DNA of 64,000 nucleotides from Montifringilla adamsi (Eukaryota > Chordata > Aves > Passeriformes > Passeridae): NCBI GenBank assembly GCA_017590115.1, contig JAGGNK010012559.1, positions 3,517,236-3,581,235 on the forward strand, written 5' to 3'. The notes beneath the pieces were generated by a model, which saw only the letters and a list, made by a program, of their open reading frames with translations, did no database searches and had not been told where the DNA came from. Positions 1-12,159 of the stretch are shown here, in pieces (the first letter of the stretch is position 1; each line of letters opens with the position of its first letter). A program made the position numbers and the translations under genes.

Positions 1-1190
1 TGGCCAATTGGATTAGGCTCTCCTAAGTGCTCAGCAGAAAGTAATAGGGGTTTTAAACCTGGATCCCAAATTCTGGAAGCCTATCTTGTCTGAATTGCCA
101 AACAGCTCTGTTTTATAAGGCTCTTGTGGAGTGCTGGGGCCAGTGGCATGTTGACAAAGATGCCCAAGGTGTGTCCTGGCAGCTGACTGATGACAAGGAC
201 CTCCGGGCTAGTGCTGGGGTGGCACTTGAGGCACAGGGCCACCTCCCCCCGCTTCCCTGGCCAGCACTCTCCGGGCAGGGGGGGATGGCAGGGAGCAGGC
301 AGGGCAGTGGGTGGTGAGGGCAGGGGTGGTGGTTCAGCCCCGAGCTGACACCTTCCAGCCCCAAATGCTGGCTGGAGCACCCAGGACACCCTGGGCATCG
401 TGTCCAGGGGCTGCAGGTGTGACAGGCTCAGCGGGTGCCCCTGCAAAAGGGCAGCAAAGGGAGGAAGGCACAGTGGAGGTTTTGCTGCCCCATTCCCCTT
501 CTCTCCCTGGACAAGAGAGCAATTTACACTGATTAACAGCCAAAAATAATCTAGTTTCACTCTCCACCTCCACTGGCAGCACATGCATTTTGTTTGTTTT
601 CATTCTCCAACAGCCTCTGTATCCCCTGACACTTCTCTGCTTGTAAACAGTCGAGTATCACATTCCCCCTGTGGAAACTGTGGAAACCAGGGTCGACAAA
701 AACCTGAAATCCACCTTTTTACTTCCCCCCCCCCCCTTTTTTGCAGCTGTGCTGCAATTTCAATTACCATATGCCTTGTTTTGCCCCCAGGGAATGGTGG
801 TGAGGAGGAACAGGGGAAGTGTGGCAGGTAATGAAAGACACGTTCTCATTTCTGCTCCAGCAGATAGTGCAAGTGCCCATTAAATGCAGAAATTAATTGT
901 TTAAATTGTTCTGAGCAGCATTTATGGTGATCTCCTTGTCGGTGCAGCTGGGCACTGCCTTTCAAAAGCTTCCCTGCGCCATCTGCAGCCCAACACTCCA
1001 GCAGCGACTGTCTCACCACAAACTAATTTGTTCAACACGCATTTATTGCACAACACTTACAAAAATACGTGTCAAAAATGCAGATTTTTTTCCTTTTTCC
1101 CCTTTTGTGTTCATGCTGTTCCAGGGACAAAGTGCTGCAGCACCCAAAGGTGGCACTTTGTGACACAGTGTCATGGGCACAGGGGTGTTT

Positions 1191-1250
1191 GGTTGAGGGT
1201 TGAATCTGATGATCTTGGAGGGTTTTCCACCATTAATGATTCCATGATTG
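1191..1250 (+). mobile_element. CR1 LINE 3'-end fragment
   Basis: Short remnant of the CR1 3' tail: GATGATCTTGGAGG followed by TTCCA and ending in ATGATTCCATGATT, the characteristic (ATTCTATG)-type terminus. Strongly degraded. Confidence 0.6.
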
Positions 1251-1884
1251 GAGCATTCCAAGGCACTGCCTCACCCAGCCAGAGCAGCTGCATCTGGAAA
1301 AACCAAAATCCCCACTGGAGCTGTCTGAGGGCACAGCCAGGATATGCAGAGGGCACAGGGAGACCTGAGAGCCAGGAGGGTGAGTGAGGATGGAAGTGCT
1401 CCCAGTGCTCCCAGTGCCCCCAGCCTGCCCAGCCAAGCTCCTCTCCATCCCACTAAGCCTGAAGAGGGAAACACGCAGGCTGCAAGCGGGATAAATCCCC
1501 TCCTCCAGCCCATTTCAGAGGCTGGGCAGTGATACAAACCTTTGGCTGGGTGCTGGAAAATGAAATAGTCCCTGGCTGGGACTGCTGCTCCCAGGGTCTG
1601 CCCCCACCAGGGACCTGACCCCTGGGTCTGGGGCCACCAGGGGCAGGCACTGGAACCTCCACAGGCAGGAAAAGGTCCTGGCAGGGCAAGGGACAGCTCC
1701 CTGTGAGTACTGAGGAAGGCAACAGCTGTCAAGTGATATAAAACTCCAGCATCCAGTAATTCCTTCTGTTTTTCCAAAGCCTCGGTGCCTGGTGCCAGCA
1801 GGGCTGACAGGGACTGTAACGGCCACCAGCCCAGGGCAGGGTTTAACAGACATGGATGTGGCACTTCGGGACATGTGGAAGTGG

Positions 1885-1980
1885 CACTTGGGGACATGTG
1901 GTGGATGGGCAGTGCTGAGGGAATGGTTGGACTCGATGATTTTAATGACTTTTTCCAGCTCAAGTGATTCTGTGGTTTAT
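1885..1980 (+). mobile_element. CR1 LINE 3'-end fragment
   Basis: Contains GGTTGGACTCGATGATTTTA and TTTTCCAGCTCAAGTGATTCT, the usual CR1 3' tail, just before the minisatellite at 1985. Confidence 0.75.
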
Positions 1981-1984
1981 CCTG

Positions 1985-2395
1985 TCAGATGAAAGCTCCC
2001 ATCCAGGAGGGGCTGTGCAGCCTTTCCCTCATCCAGGAGGGGTTGTACAGCTTTTCCCCCATCCAGGAGGGTTTCAGCCTTTCCCTCACCCAGGTGGGTT
2101 TCAGCCTTTCCCCTACCCAGGAGAGGCTGTGCAGCCTTTCCCTCACCCAGGAGGGTTTCAGCCTCTCTCCCTCATCCGGGAGGGTTTCAGCCTTTCCCCC
2201 ATCCAGGTGGGTTCAGAATTTCCCCCATCCAGGTGGGTTTCAGCATTTCCCCCACCGAGGAGGGACTGTGCAGCCTTTCCCTCACCCAGGAGGGGTTGTA
2301 CAGCTTTTTTCCCCATCCAGGAGGGTTTCAGCCTTTCCCCCATCCACGAGGGGCTGTGCAGCCTTTCCCCCATCCAGGTGGGTTTCAGGAGCTGG
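1985..2395 (+). repeat. Minisatellite, CCATCCAGGAGGG-type units
   Basis: About 14 imperfect units of 24-36 bp: CCATCCAGGAGGGTTTCAGC plus CTTTCCC, with alternate units carrying GGCTGTGCAG or GGTTGTACAG. Frames stay open on both strands for up to about 150 codons because of the repeat. Confidence 0.93.
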
Positions 2396-2399
2396 CTAC

Positions 2400-4860
2400 C
2401 CACAGTGCCAACTCAGGGGTGAGACAAGGAATCACTTCTGTGCCTGTGAATATTGTACAGCTGCTTAGAAATTAAAATGAATTTTGAATTGTGTAGCATT
2501 TATCTGCACTCCTAATTTATGTTTGAACAGGAGAGGAACTATTTTCTGTCTTGAAATCCAAGCTTAATTTTTATCTTTATTATCTTAAGAGCTTAGTGAA
2601 TAATTAATTCTTTTTCTTGCAAGTATTTTTTTTTTAGATTTGAAGAAAAATTAATTCAGCCAAGGGCCCAGCTTTGTTGCCGTTGATTTTGCAGGAGGCT
2701 GTGGAAGTCTGAGAGTAGCTGAGGGTCCTCTGGAGCCAGAAAATCAGGCAGTTTAGGGGATAAAGAGCCTCTTCCTCCAAGAAGAAGAGCCAGGGAAGCG
2801 GGGCTGGGATGGAAATCATGACAAGGAGTGGGATGGACAGAGACCAGGACAGAAGGGAAAGGGTGTCAGGGAGTGGGTTGGGCATGTGGTTTCTAGGATT
2901 TGGCACCTCTTCAAGGATGGATATGTGTTTCTGATGAGATTTTTATTACTTTTTGTCACTTAAAATTTTGATTTATCTTTAATTAGAGACGAAAACCAGG
3001 TATAAACTATCCTGGAGCAAACAAGGATGTGGAAAACACCAACCCCGGGATGAACCAGGGCGTGAGCAGCCCCCATGCTGGGGATCCCCCACCTCAGGCA
3101 CTGCATCAAAAGGAGCAATAATTTCTTTTTCCAGACAAAAAGTCATCACAAGTGAGGGTTCCTCATCCTCAGAGAAAGGGCAGGGGGGCTTTGCCCTGGC
3201 TTTTTCCAGCACAAATTGCCCTTGGAATCCCCACAGCCCCCTGGATGCTCCTGGCACGGCCAATTCCCATTTACAACCCGATTTCTGCTGACAGCTCAAG
3301 GTGCAAATTCACAGAAATTCATTCCAAACTTCCTGAATATGGATTTTATTATTAGTGGGAGGAAGAGCCTATTATTCTGGCAGCATCCCTTTATGTAGAA
3401 AAATTAATAAACTCAGTATAAATGCTGTGTTTCCATCAGCTCTGGGCTGTCAGTGCTGGCAGCAGGGAGCCACTGCAGGTTTGGTGTGTGTGGGTCCTTC
3501 ACTCTCCACATTAACCTTTTCTGTGCTGCCTCAATATCAATTCTCTTCTAATCAATTGCTGTTTCCAGGTTGTTTTCCAGCCCAATACCTGCTGTTAGCA
3601 CCCTGGCCTGACTCTGGCCCCAGCCCATGGAGCCCCTGAGCCCCCCCCAGTTCCTCTCAAGGTCCCACTTGGCTGGAGGTGTTTTGAGGGGCATTTAGGG
3701 AGAGGAAATGAGGGAGCATTTGGGGAGCTTCATCTTGCACAGCCATTGTCATTGAAGGGGTTTCATTTGCACTGGCAGGAGCTGGTACCCTGCTGTGATT
3801 GGCATCTTAATCAATCAAAACACTCAGCTATGGCTCCCCCTCCTCCTGCAGAGCCCTACTTCACTCCAACCTGGATGTGGTTATGAAGCAACGCCTGTGT
3901 TTTTATAAGATTATTGTTCCTATCCGGCGGATGTTTTTGCTCCTGTGAAGCACAGGCCAAAATGCCACAACCAGCACTGCAATCTCCCTTGGGTTTACTC
4001 CAAGTGGTGCAGATTTTTGTGGATTTTTGCATGTCTCAGAGCCTGGAGAGAAGGAAAGCCCTGGATTCCCCTGCATTTAGGATGAGCTACTACACAGGTC
4101 AGAAAAATGCCAGGGAGGAGTCCCCATTATTGGGGCAAAACTGCTCCAACAGGGAAATTTTCAGCAGTGTTACACCGTGTAGTTAATTTTCAGCAGTATT
4201 ACATGGTGTAGTTAATTTTCAGCACTATTGTCCTGTGTACTTGACCTCGCTGACCTTAAATAATTGCATCTTAAAACAGTCTTAAAGGAGCTAGTTAAGG
4301 AAGGGAGTACAGCTGGCCATATTTCAGCATTGATTTTCTGCCAGCTCGCTGTACTTTGGATAACTTGAACTCCACAGATCCCTCACTGAGCTCCCCTCCC
4401 TGGGATGGGGCTGCCCCCAGTGTGGCAGGACAGAGGGACAGGATGGGATGGGCAGTTTGTGTTTCACCTGCACCTCTCAGGGCTGAGACCTCCCCAGATG
4501 ATGCTTAAGCCCAGGTTGTGTATAAACAGGAAGGATTTCCATATTTTTCTAAGAGCTTCGTAATGTTTTGAAACAACTTTATCTCTTAATTCAAAAGTCT
4601 GTTTGAATAACCCAAAATGAGATCAGTGTGGAAGGACTGGAAGATCATCTAACAAAGAGCAGCAATTCCTTCCCATTCAACTCAATTATCCCTGGCTCAG
4701 TCTTGGGGAAACAGCCCGATTGCTTTCCTGCCAGCTCCTGGCTGCCGAGTTAATAACATCGCACGCTGCGTGTGATGCACCAGAGCATTTTGCAATTACT
4801 CCTGGAGAATTTCCCTGGAAGGGGCTGGGAGGGCTGCAGGGGCCGGGGGCATGTCGGGAG
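2400..4860. other. Intergenic, no gene
   Basis: Mostly unique AT/GC mosaic. A three-copy repeat of about 30 bp built on TTTTCAGCAGTRTTACA lies at about 4157-4245. The stretches at 3780-3930 and 4230-4375 are AT-rich with AATCAATCA, TTATAAGATTATTG and similar cores and could be regulatory, but nothing proves it. Confidence 0.45.
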
Positions 4861-4867
4861 GTGCCTT

Positions 4868-5036
4868 GTGCCCTTGAATGTCACCCTGTCCTGGCTCTGG
4901 TTGTGTTACCTTGTCCTGGGTCCTGTTAGGTGTCACTCTGTCCTGGCTCTGGTTGATTGTCACCCTGTCTTTGATCATGTTGAATGTCCCCCTGTCCTGG
5001 CTTCTTTTGAGTGTCACCCTCTCCTGGCTCCTCCTT
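4868..5036 (+). repeat. Short minisatellite, TGTCCTGGCT units
   Basis: Six imperfect units of about 25-35 bp around GTGTCACCCTGTCCTGGCTC. It directly precedes the larger array at 5085. Confidence 0.8.
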
Positions 5037-5084
5037 TCGGGGTGCTCCAGCACTGAGAGACCCCGCTGGCCCCGGGCTGTGCCG

Positions 5085-5960
5085 GGTGGGATGAGGCACA
5101 CCGGATCGATCTGCCTTGCTCCCCTCGGCTGAGGCACACCGGACCCATCCCCAGTGCTCTCTCAGATGAGGCACACCGGGCCGATCTCTGTGCCCCTCTC
5201 GGATGAGGCACACTGGGCCGATCCCCAGTGCTCTCTCGGATGAGGCACACTGGGCCAATCTCCCATGCTCCCCTCAGATGAGGGACACCAGGTCCATCCC
5301 CGGTGCTCCATCCCAGATGAGGCACACCAGGCCGATCTCTGGGCTCCCCTCGGATGAGGCACACCGGGCCGATCCCCAGTGCTCTCTCAGATGAGGCACA
5401 CCGGGCCCATCCCTGGTCCCCTCTCAGATAAGGCACACTGGAGCGATCCCCAGTGCTCTCTCGGATGAGGCACACCAGGCCAATCTCCCATGCTCCCCTC
5501 AGATGAGGGACACCAGGTCCATCCCTGGTCCCCTCTCGTATAAGGCACACTGGAGCGATCCGCAGTGCTCTCTCGGATGAAGCACACCAGGCCCATCCCC
5601 GGTGCTCTCTCGGATGAGGCACACCGGGCCTATCTCCAGTGCTCCATCCCCAGATGAGGCACACCGGGCCGATCCCCAGTGCTCCATCCCCAGATGAGGC
5701 ACACTGGGCCCATCCCCGGGGCTCCATCCCCAGATGAGGCACACCGGCCGATCCCCGGGGCTCTCTCGGATGAGGCACACCGGCCGATCCCCGGGGCTCT
5801 CTCGGATGAGGCACACCGGGCCGATCCCCAGTGCTCCATCCCCAGATGAGGCACACTGGGCCCATCCCCGGGGCTCCATCCCCAGATGAGGCACACCGGG
5901 CCGATCCCCGGGGCTCTCTCGGATGAGGCACACCGGCCGATCCCCGGGGCTCCATCCCCG
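5085..5960 (+). repeat. Large minisatellite, GATGAGGCACACCGGGCCGA units
   Basis: About 20 units of 37-46 bp. Each unit has GATGAGGCACACYGG(G)CC then GATCCCCRGTGCTCTCTC, GCTCCATCCCC or CATGCTCCCCTC. The tail variants are arranged in higher-order groups. It keeps a 359-codon - strand frame open, a periodic VCLIRE/GVPHPRE peptide that is a repeat artefact. Confidence 0.95.
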
Positions 5961-6529
5961 GTGCAGCCGGGCCGGGAGCAGCAGTGTGCAGCAATTGTGC
6001 TCCCTGGCTGCCGCACCGAGCCCTGCAGCTGCCGGGGCTCCGGAGCTCGGGCTGGCACCGCGGCAGCGCAGAGGGGCTGCGAGGGGCTGACACAGGCTAA
6101 AAGGGCTGGGGCTGCCCATTTTTGGGCTTTGCAGATCGTGAACCTGTCCAGAAACACCAGCGGAGCTGGACCCTGCGGGGGCTGAGGATGCTACCGACGG
6201 GCACCCGGGACAGGGGATGGAGGGGGGCTCGTTTGCAGCTCCCCTCGGGCAGGACGTGAGCTGTGACAGCCTGTGTGTCGTGGGGGACACGGGCAGAGCG
6301 GTGTCGCACCCCTGCTCTGAGCCCTGGCGGTCTCCAGGCAGAGTGTGGCCATCCCTTCTCCCCGAGGTGATGCTCCAGGCCTGGCTGTCCCAGCCCTCTG
6401 GCACTGCCACCGTGGCTTCCCTGGAGATCCTCGGCTCCTTTATTTCAAATTCCAGACCCATGGACGTGTCCCCTTTCAAAACCAGGCAGGAACTGGGATT
6501 TCAGCAAAGAAGGTTATGAATAAATAAAC

Positions 6530-6660
6530 TGATAAACTCAAATAAAGTAAATAAAGGTAAAGGCAAAAACAAAACCAACCAAAAAAAACCACCAACAAAC
6601 AAATCAACAACAAAAAAAAAAAAAAACAACCAACAGAAAATGCAAACGAACCGTTAAATG
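6530..6660 (+). repeat. A-rich low-complexity tract
   Basis: AAATAAA, AACAAAACC and long A runs over about 130 bases. It could be the decayed tail of a retroposed sequence, but no parent is recognisable upstream. Confidence 0.7.
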
Positions 6661-6767
6661 AACACAAACTGTAAATTTCTAGTTACAGAGTCACTGGCTG
6701 CTGGGGAAGGGGCATCCCCAGCCCAGTGCCCCTCACAGGCTCCCAGTGCATAAGGGAAGGGATGGTG

Positions 6768-7606
6768 AATTAGAGGCGTTAAATATTCTGTCAGTTCAGC
6801 TGCCAACCTGAAAAACCTGGTGCTTGCAGGTGGTTTGAAACCCATTTTTCAAGCAGTATTAATTTCAGATCAACCTGTGCCTGTTTCTCTGCCCTCAGGA
6901 GTGCCACGAGCAGAAGCCAGCTCGGGGGTGACAAAGTGTCCGTGCTCCCTGTGCCCTGCTGTCCCCTCCCCAGGACTCCCCAGGCCCAGCCTAAGGGGAG
7001 GGGATGGGTCAGGCTTTAACCCCTCACTACAGTGAATAAACGCTGTGTGCTTTTACCATCGCTGGTCCATTCTGATTCCATTATCACACCCGAAACCTTC
7101 CCTGGCTCGCCTGACAACGGCGTTTTACAAGCTGGATCAACCCTGTCTCCTGCTGTAAAAGCCAGCAGGGCAGTGAGAACCATCGAGGGCAGCACACGGG
7201 GACCCGCGGAACCCCTGACCGCAGGGAACCCTCCCTGTGACAACTCCCTGGCCGCTACCACACTGCCAGGAACCAGAACCCCAGGCTGTAATTCCTCCTT
7301 AAGCACCTCGGCAATGAGAGGATTAACCAGGGATCTGCCATGGCCGTGTGCCATGGCCGAGCCTGAGAAATCCCGACGGGAATTGCCGTGCCCTCCCCAT
7401 CTCCCTCCCGTCCTCCTCTCCCACACAAGGATGCTCCCGTGTGGCAATTAATATTGCTTGAAATTAATATTGTGGGAATTAATATTGTGGGAATTAATAC
7501 TGCTTGGAATATGGGTTTCAAACCACCTGCAACCACCAGGTTTTTCAGGCTGGCAGCTGAACTGATAGAATCCTTGACATCTCTCCAATTCACCGTCCCT
7601 TCCCTT
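6768..7606. repeat. Inverted repeat, arms of about 110 bp, spacer about 620 bp
   Basis: The left arm (about 6768-6876) reads GGTGAATTAGAGG to TTGCAGGTGGTTTGAAACCC and on to AGTATTAAT. The right arm (about 7496-7606) is its reverse complement with roughly 85-90% identity by eye: ATTAATACTGCTTG, GGGTTTCAAACCACCTGCAA, CCAGGTTTTTCAGG and CAATTCACCGTCCC. Part of the spacer (7387-7440) is repeated directly at 7635-7688. Confidence 0.85.
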
Positions 7607-7688
7607 AGAGGGAAACTGAAGGGAGGTTTTTGTCCCGTGCCCTCCCGACCTCCCTGCCTCCTCCTCTCCCACACAGGGATGCTCCTCC
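7387..7688 (+). repeat. Direct repeat pair, about 54 bp each
   Basis: CCGTGCCCTCCC, CTCCTCTCCCACACA and GGATGCTCC recur at 7387-7440 and 7635-7688, about 248 bases apart. One copy is inside and one outside the inverted-repeat spacer. Three copies of GAATTAATATTGTGGGAATT-like sequence separate them. Confidence 0.75.
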
Positions 7689-7879
7689 GGTCCCTGCTGT
7701 GCTCCAGCCCTGGGATGTGCACAGCCCAAGCCCCTGCTGATGAGCAGAGCCCCATTTTCAGCCCTCACCCGTGGGGAGGGGATGGATGGGGCAGCACCTG
7801 CGGGCAGGACACCTGTGCTCAGTGCTTCTGCAACACCTGGAGGCTCCAAAATCTATCCCCAAACTAACCCTTCCTTGTT

Positions 7880-8314
7880 CCATGGTAACAAACTGTTACC
7901 ATGATATTTTTATGAAAATCCTTTTACCAGGATATTTTCTCCTGAGAAGCTGGGAAGCTTCAGCTTCTCCATGTTTTGCTGCTTTGGAATGTGATTTGGA
8001 GAATTGTTTACACAACATGTGAAATTGTTTTTTACTTGATGACCAATGATAGCCACTTGTGTTGAAGCTGTGAGCAGTCACAAGATTTTATTATCATTCC
8101 ATTCCTTCCTTTTCTTTCCAGCCTTCTGACGGATCCTTTCCCTGTATTCTTTTTAGTATGGTTTAGTGTAACATTATAATATAATATAATATAATATAAT
8201 ATAATATAATATAATATAATATAATATAATAATAAATCAACTTTCTGAAACATGGAGTCAAGATTTTCATCTCTTCCCTCGTCCTGGGACCCTCAAACAC
8301 AACCATAACAAATA
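7880..8314 (+). mobile_element. Old solo-LTR-like element, copy 1 of 4 in the window
   Basis: Diverged member of the family seen at 31969, 32661 and 40282. Shared blocks include TTTTCTCCTGAGAAGCTG, TTTGGAATGTGATTTGGAGA, CAGCCTTCTG and ACATGGAGTC. It contains a pentanucleotide (ATAAT)n run at about 8175-8235. Noncoding; no retroviral genes nearby. The left end holds a perfect 9-bp palindrome. Confidence 0.7.
8175..8235 (+). repeat. (ATAAT)n microsatellite
   Basis: About a dozen TATAA/ATAAT pentamers. It is an expansion of the short TATAATATA stretch present in the other LTR copies, so it arose inside the element. Confidence 0.95.
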
Positions 8315-8319
8315 TCACC

Positions 8320-11300
8320 CGTCAGGTGCAGCCCAGCCCTGTCCCCAGCGGGATGTCCCTGGGGGCTCCCTCAGTGACCCAGCCACGGTCACGGCTCTTC
8401 CAGATCCCTGTTCTGGCTCTCTCTGCTCCATCCCCCCGGCCTGCAGGGGCACAGCATCCCCTCACAGCCCCAGCTCCCCGCACCCAGCACAGACATTACT
8501 TTTAATGATGTGCAAATTGGCTCAGGGCAAGGACAGCGGTCAATCCCGGGTTCAACACGTCGGTGAGGGGAGCTGGTGGCTCTTTGTTCGGGGGCAGCAG
8601 CTGAGGAAGAGGAGGGAGGGAAGGCTGCTCTTCCCGGCACTCCAGACACGCAGGAATTGATTTGGGATTGTTTCTGAGCAGCAGGCGATCCAACAATCAG
8701 ATCTATTTCTCTTGCAGGTCTGAGTGCAGAGCTCTATTATTCATACTCTGGCTTTAAGTTATGGCCAGTGTCGTGTCAAATGTACCAATTCCAGCAGCTT
8801 TAATGGAGTTGGCCTCTGCACCCCTCACCAAGTGGCAGCTGATATTTTCTGCCCACATCCCTTGTATCTACGAGGGGAAAATATTGAATGCTCCCTGTGG
8901 CTCTTGTTCCAGTGCCTGCGAAGGGTTCCTGGCCCTGGTGACACCACGTGTGCCAGCGTGCACATGGCCAGGCACGTGTGGCTCCTGGCACAGCCACAGC
9001 CTGGCACTGCCACACCAGGGCACCCCAAGGCCACCTTGTGTGTCGTGACCAGCTGGGCTTTGCTCCACTAGTGGCACCCAGGGATCTCAGAGAGGAGAAA
9101 AGCCCAGCTCCACGTGCTCACAGCTTTCCTGGCCCTTTGGCCACCACTTTGCCGGCCAATGGCCAGTGCAAGCTGCCATGCTGGTGCTGGTGTGACAAGC
9201 AGCAGGACCTGACTGGGAGCCTGGGCACAGGAGGGTGCAGGATGCTCACTTCAAGCCAGCCCTCACTCATCAGCCTCTCTCAGCTCACACCAGTGAAATA
9301 CCTGACTGGGTGGGAGGAAAAAACTTGAAATCCTGCCACTGAGAGGTTGAAGGTTTCCCCTCAGCTGCTCTTGCTGCCTTCTCCTCCTCCTGCCAGCCAT
9401 GGGGAGGCTGCAGCTCCAGTGAGTGTTGTGTGCTGGGCATGGGGATGGGGATGGGGGGAGGAAATGCTTCCTGCAGGTGGGATCATCCTCCAGGGAGGTG
9501 GTGGAGCAGGGCTGCCCCTTGGGAGGAGGGCAGGAGGGTGGGTGGTGCCTGGGGTGCTGTGGGGGGCCCTCACTGTGCCACCACATCTTCCCTCCTGCAC
9601 ACCCCTTCCTGACCTCGGTGTCTGGGAATGCTCCAGGCAGGCCCTGAGCAGCTGGGAGGGCTCAGGGCATGTTCCCATATTCCCTGGTGGCTACACATCC
9701 TATCCATGCTCCGACACTCCCACTGCAGATGGGGCAGAGACCCTGCAGACATTTGGTTCATGTTCTGCTGCCGCTCAGAGCTCAGCCTTTGGTCCATAAT
9801 TGAAGCAAATGTTTTAAAACAAGCTTTGATCCCTTGAAAAAGGCAATTCTCCTGGCTGCCCCCATCACCATGGCACCCGTAAACAACTGGCAACCTGCCC
9901 ACCTCCTAATTTTAGTAACTAATTACCTCTCGTTATCTTGCATCAGGCCAGTAGCCAGCATGTCACCAAGTGATTAATACAGTTCACACAGCAACATGAA
10001 GCTGCATCCCTCAGTCACCACCAGAGTCATCCTGTTTGCCCTCTCCTTGTTTACCTTCACAAAGCAGTGAGAGAGGCAGGAAATACAAGGAATCAGTATT
10101 TACTGCTGGATGAGCAGCTGGGAAGGCAAAGGAGCAATAGGGCTGGGCCAGGAACTTCTGGAGGCAGGAGAAGTGGCTTTGAGGAATTTGTAATTAAGAT
10201 TTAACCCAGGAGCCTCTAATGGGCTTGTAAATCCTCTGCCCCTCTGCATGACCAGTGCAGCCTGTGGGCTGCTGACACCCTGCAGAAGGATTTTAAACCT
10301 AAAGGTCTTGAACCACGACAAGACAGAAGGAGGATTTCTCTTAAATTGTGCAGTTTGGGGATCGCTCAGTCACCTTGGGATAATGGGTGTTGGGTGGGCT
10401 TGGGAGGAGGAAACAGTGGGTGAGTGGTCTGGAGCAGGAGGGCAGCTGAGGGGGGCAGGAGAGCAGGTTTGGGGTGTTTGGGACTCAAACTTACCGAGGG
10501 CTCAGTCCCATCCTCACCCAGGCTCCTCCAGCAGCAAGGGCAGGCGAGCACTTACAATAATGAGGTATTCAGCACTGACACTTTTTAATTCCCCAAATGA
10601 TTAACTTGCAGCAGATTAGAGCTGGGATGGCTATTTAATTAACAGACACGTCAAGCTTGCTTATGAGTCATTACAAAAAACCCACCCTAATGATTGACTT
10701 GTTAATACGGAAGAAATCAATTAGATTTTTTTTTTATTCCTCCTCTGAAGTTTTCAGATCCAGCCAAAAGGAGGGAAGAAGAAAGGATGCTGGGATTCAG
10801 CAGAGCTTTATTCTTTACAGAGGAGGTTGCAGGAGCAGTTGGATGCAGGGGTTTGAAGGGTTTTTGGGAGGCAGGGACTGAGCCCTGTCTCAGGATGCAG
10901 AGGAGGATGCAAGCAACCCCTCAACACCAGGTTGGTTGTGTCAGAAAAGCTGCCCTGCCCTCCCTCAATCTCCTCACTCTCTCCTCCAGGACCTAGTTCC
11001 AGGTGTTCCACCCCGCTTTCCCAAAGGCCTTTACCCTGAACTGCCTGGCTCCCCGTGTGGCTTTCCCAGAGAGCCTGGAAGAGGGGATGGGAATGGCTGG
11101 AGTGGGAAGGGGGATGCAGGGTGGCTGCCTTGGGGCTGGGGCAGCTCCTCAGCCCAAAGCTGGGCGTGCTGCTGAGGGAGGTGGGTTATTGCAGAGGGTC
11201 CTGCAGGTGCTGAGTTCATGATGCACCCAGGGAAAAGTGCCTTGGGCAGGAAAGGCTGGACCTGAGCAGTTGTCTGCTCAGAGAAGTTCAAGGGCAAAGA

Positions 11301-11880
11301 GAATTTGGGAGCTGCAGCCAGAGAGCCCCGAGCTCAGCAGGATCAGGGTCAGGGAGGTTTGAAGATCTCCCGAGCACCACATCAGTGCCAGGACAGGGGA
11401 GAGCCTGTCTGACCCTCCTGCTCCCTGGGGAAAGCCCACGAGGGGTTAAATGCCTTTCTCACACACAATTATGTATTGCTGTCTTCGGAGTCTGACTTAA
11501 TGCACAGGAACTCTGATTGCTCAAGTCGTAGATTGCCTCTTGACATTAATTACTATGTAAATCCGGCAGATTAACATTGTCAGATGATGAGTGGCAAGTC
11601 TCACTCGCAGTCAGTCTCCCAGGAGCGCCGCGGTTGCAGAAGTTGCCATAGCGATTTTTTCCTCTTGGAAAAAAAAAAAATCCCAGATAACAGAATAAAC
11701 TCAAAACAAGCCAGCACATCCCTGTGCTCCCACCAGGCGCTGCTGCTCTCCCTGCTGATCCCAGAGCCTCAGCCGGACCCTGCTGGGGCAGGAGCTCAAG
11801 CTGCATTTTGACCCTTCAGTGGGTTTAATGCTCTTCAAGTGCCTGTCTGGCTCCTCTTAGTGCTTCATGCCTAAGTGGCC
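8320..11880. other. Intergenic, no gene; candidate regulatory islands
   Basis: No supported exon. AT-rich islands stand out from GC-rich surroundings at 9905-10040 (TAACTAATTACC, GTGATTAATAC), 10550-10730 (several TAATTA/TTAATTAA cores, ATGAGTCAT AP-1 type) and 11450-11600 (ACAATTATG, TTAATTACTATG). A G-rich stretch at 9435-9550 has quadruplex potential. Confidence 0.4.
10550..10740. promoter_or_regulatory. Candidate noncoding regulatory element
   Basis: Dense homeodomain-type cores (TTTTAATT, GATTAACTT, TTTAATTAAC, CCTAATGATTG) with an AP-1/MAF-like TATGAGTCATTA in 180 bases. Inferred from composition only; conservation could not be tested. Confidence 0.3.
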
Positions 11881-11890
11881 GTGATGGGGG

Positions 11891-12155
11891 GCTCATCCTT
11901 CCTCCCCAGGAGCTGCCTGGCTCTGCTCCCCCAGCTTTGGTCACTCTGTGTCCCCATGTGGGGCTCATCCCCCCTCCACAGGAGCTGCCTGGCTCTGCTC
12001 CCCCAGCTTTGGTCACTCTGTGCCCCCATGGAAGGCTCATCCCTGCTCCCCAGGAGCTGCCTGGCTCTGCTCCCCCAGCTTTGGTCACTCTGTGCCCCCA
12101 TGGAAGGCTCATCCCTGCTCCCCAGGAGCTGCCAGGCTCCTGCTCCTCTGGCTTT
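11891..12155 (+). repeat. 72-bp minisatellite, about 3.6 copies
   Basis: GCTCATCC recurs at 11891, 11963, 12035 and 12107, exactly 72 bases apart. The unit carries CAGGAGCTGCCTGGCTCTGC and CCAGCTTTGGTCACTCTGTG. Because 72 is a multiple of 3, frames stay open on both strands. Confidence 0.96.
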
Positions 12156-12159
12156 GCTC

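Larger units (their letters stand above)
1..1984. other. Intergenic, two short CR1 3' ends
   Basis: No credible coding exon. CR1 3'-terminal pieces occur at about 1191-1250 and 1885-1980. A C/T run lies at 724-741. Open frames on both strands, including a 230-codon - frame at 1271-1963, lack any family motif and look fortuitous in GC-rich DNA. Confidence 0.5.

Noticed and set aside
1271..1963. 230-codon - strand frame
   Set aside because: No recognisable motif; GC-rich composition with few stops; overlaps a CR1 fragment.
5085..5960. CRISPR-like array of regular repeats
   Set aside because: Units vary throughout with no constant repeat/unique spacer division, no cas genes, and the DNA is vertebrate.
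5014..6093. 359-codon open frame on the - strand
   Set aside because: It is a translation of the 37-46-bp minisatellite; the peptide is periodic, has no domain, and other frames are equally open.
7881..7903. 9-bp perfect palindrome CATGGTAAC/GTTACCATG as an RFX X-box promoter
   Set aside because: The match to an X-box is good, but it sits at the decayed LTR end with no transcript or exon nearby, so I do not call it functional.
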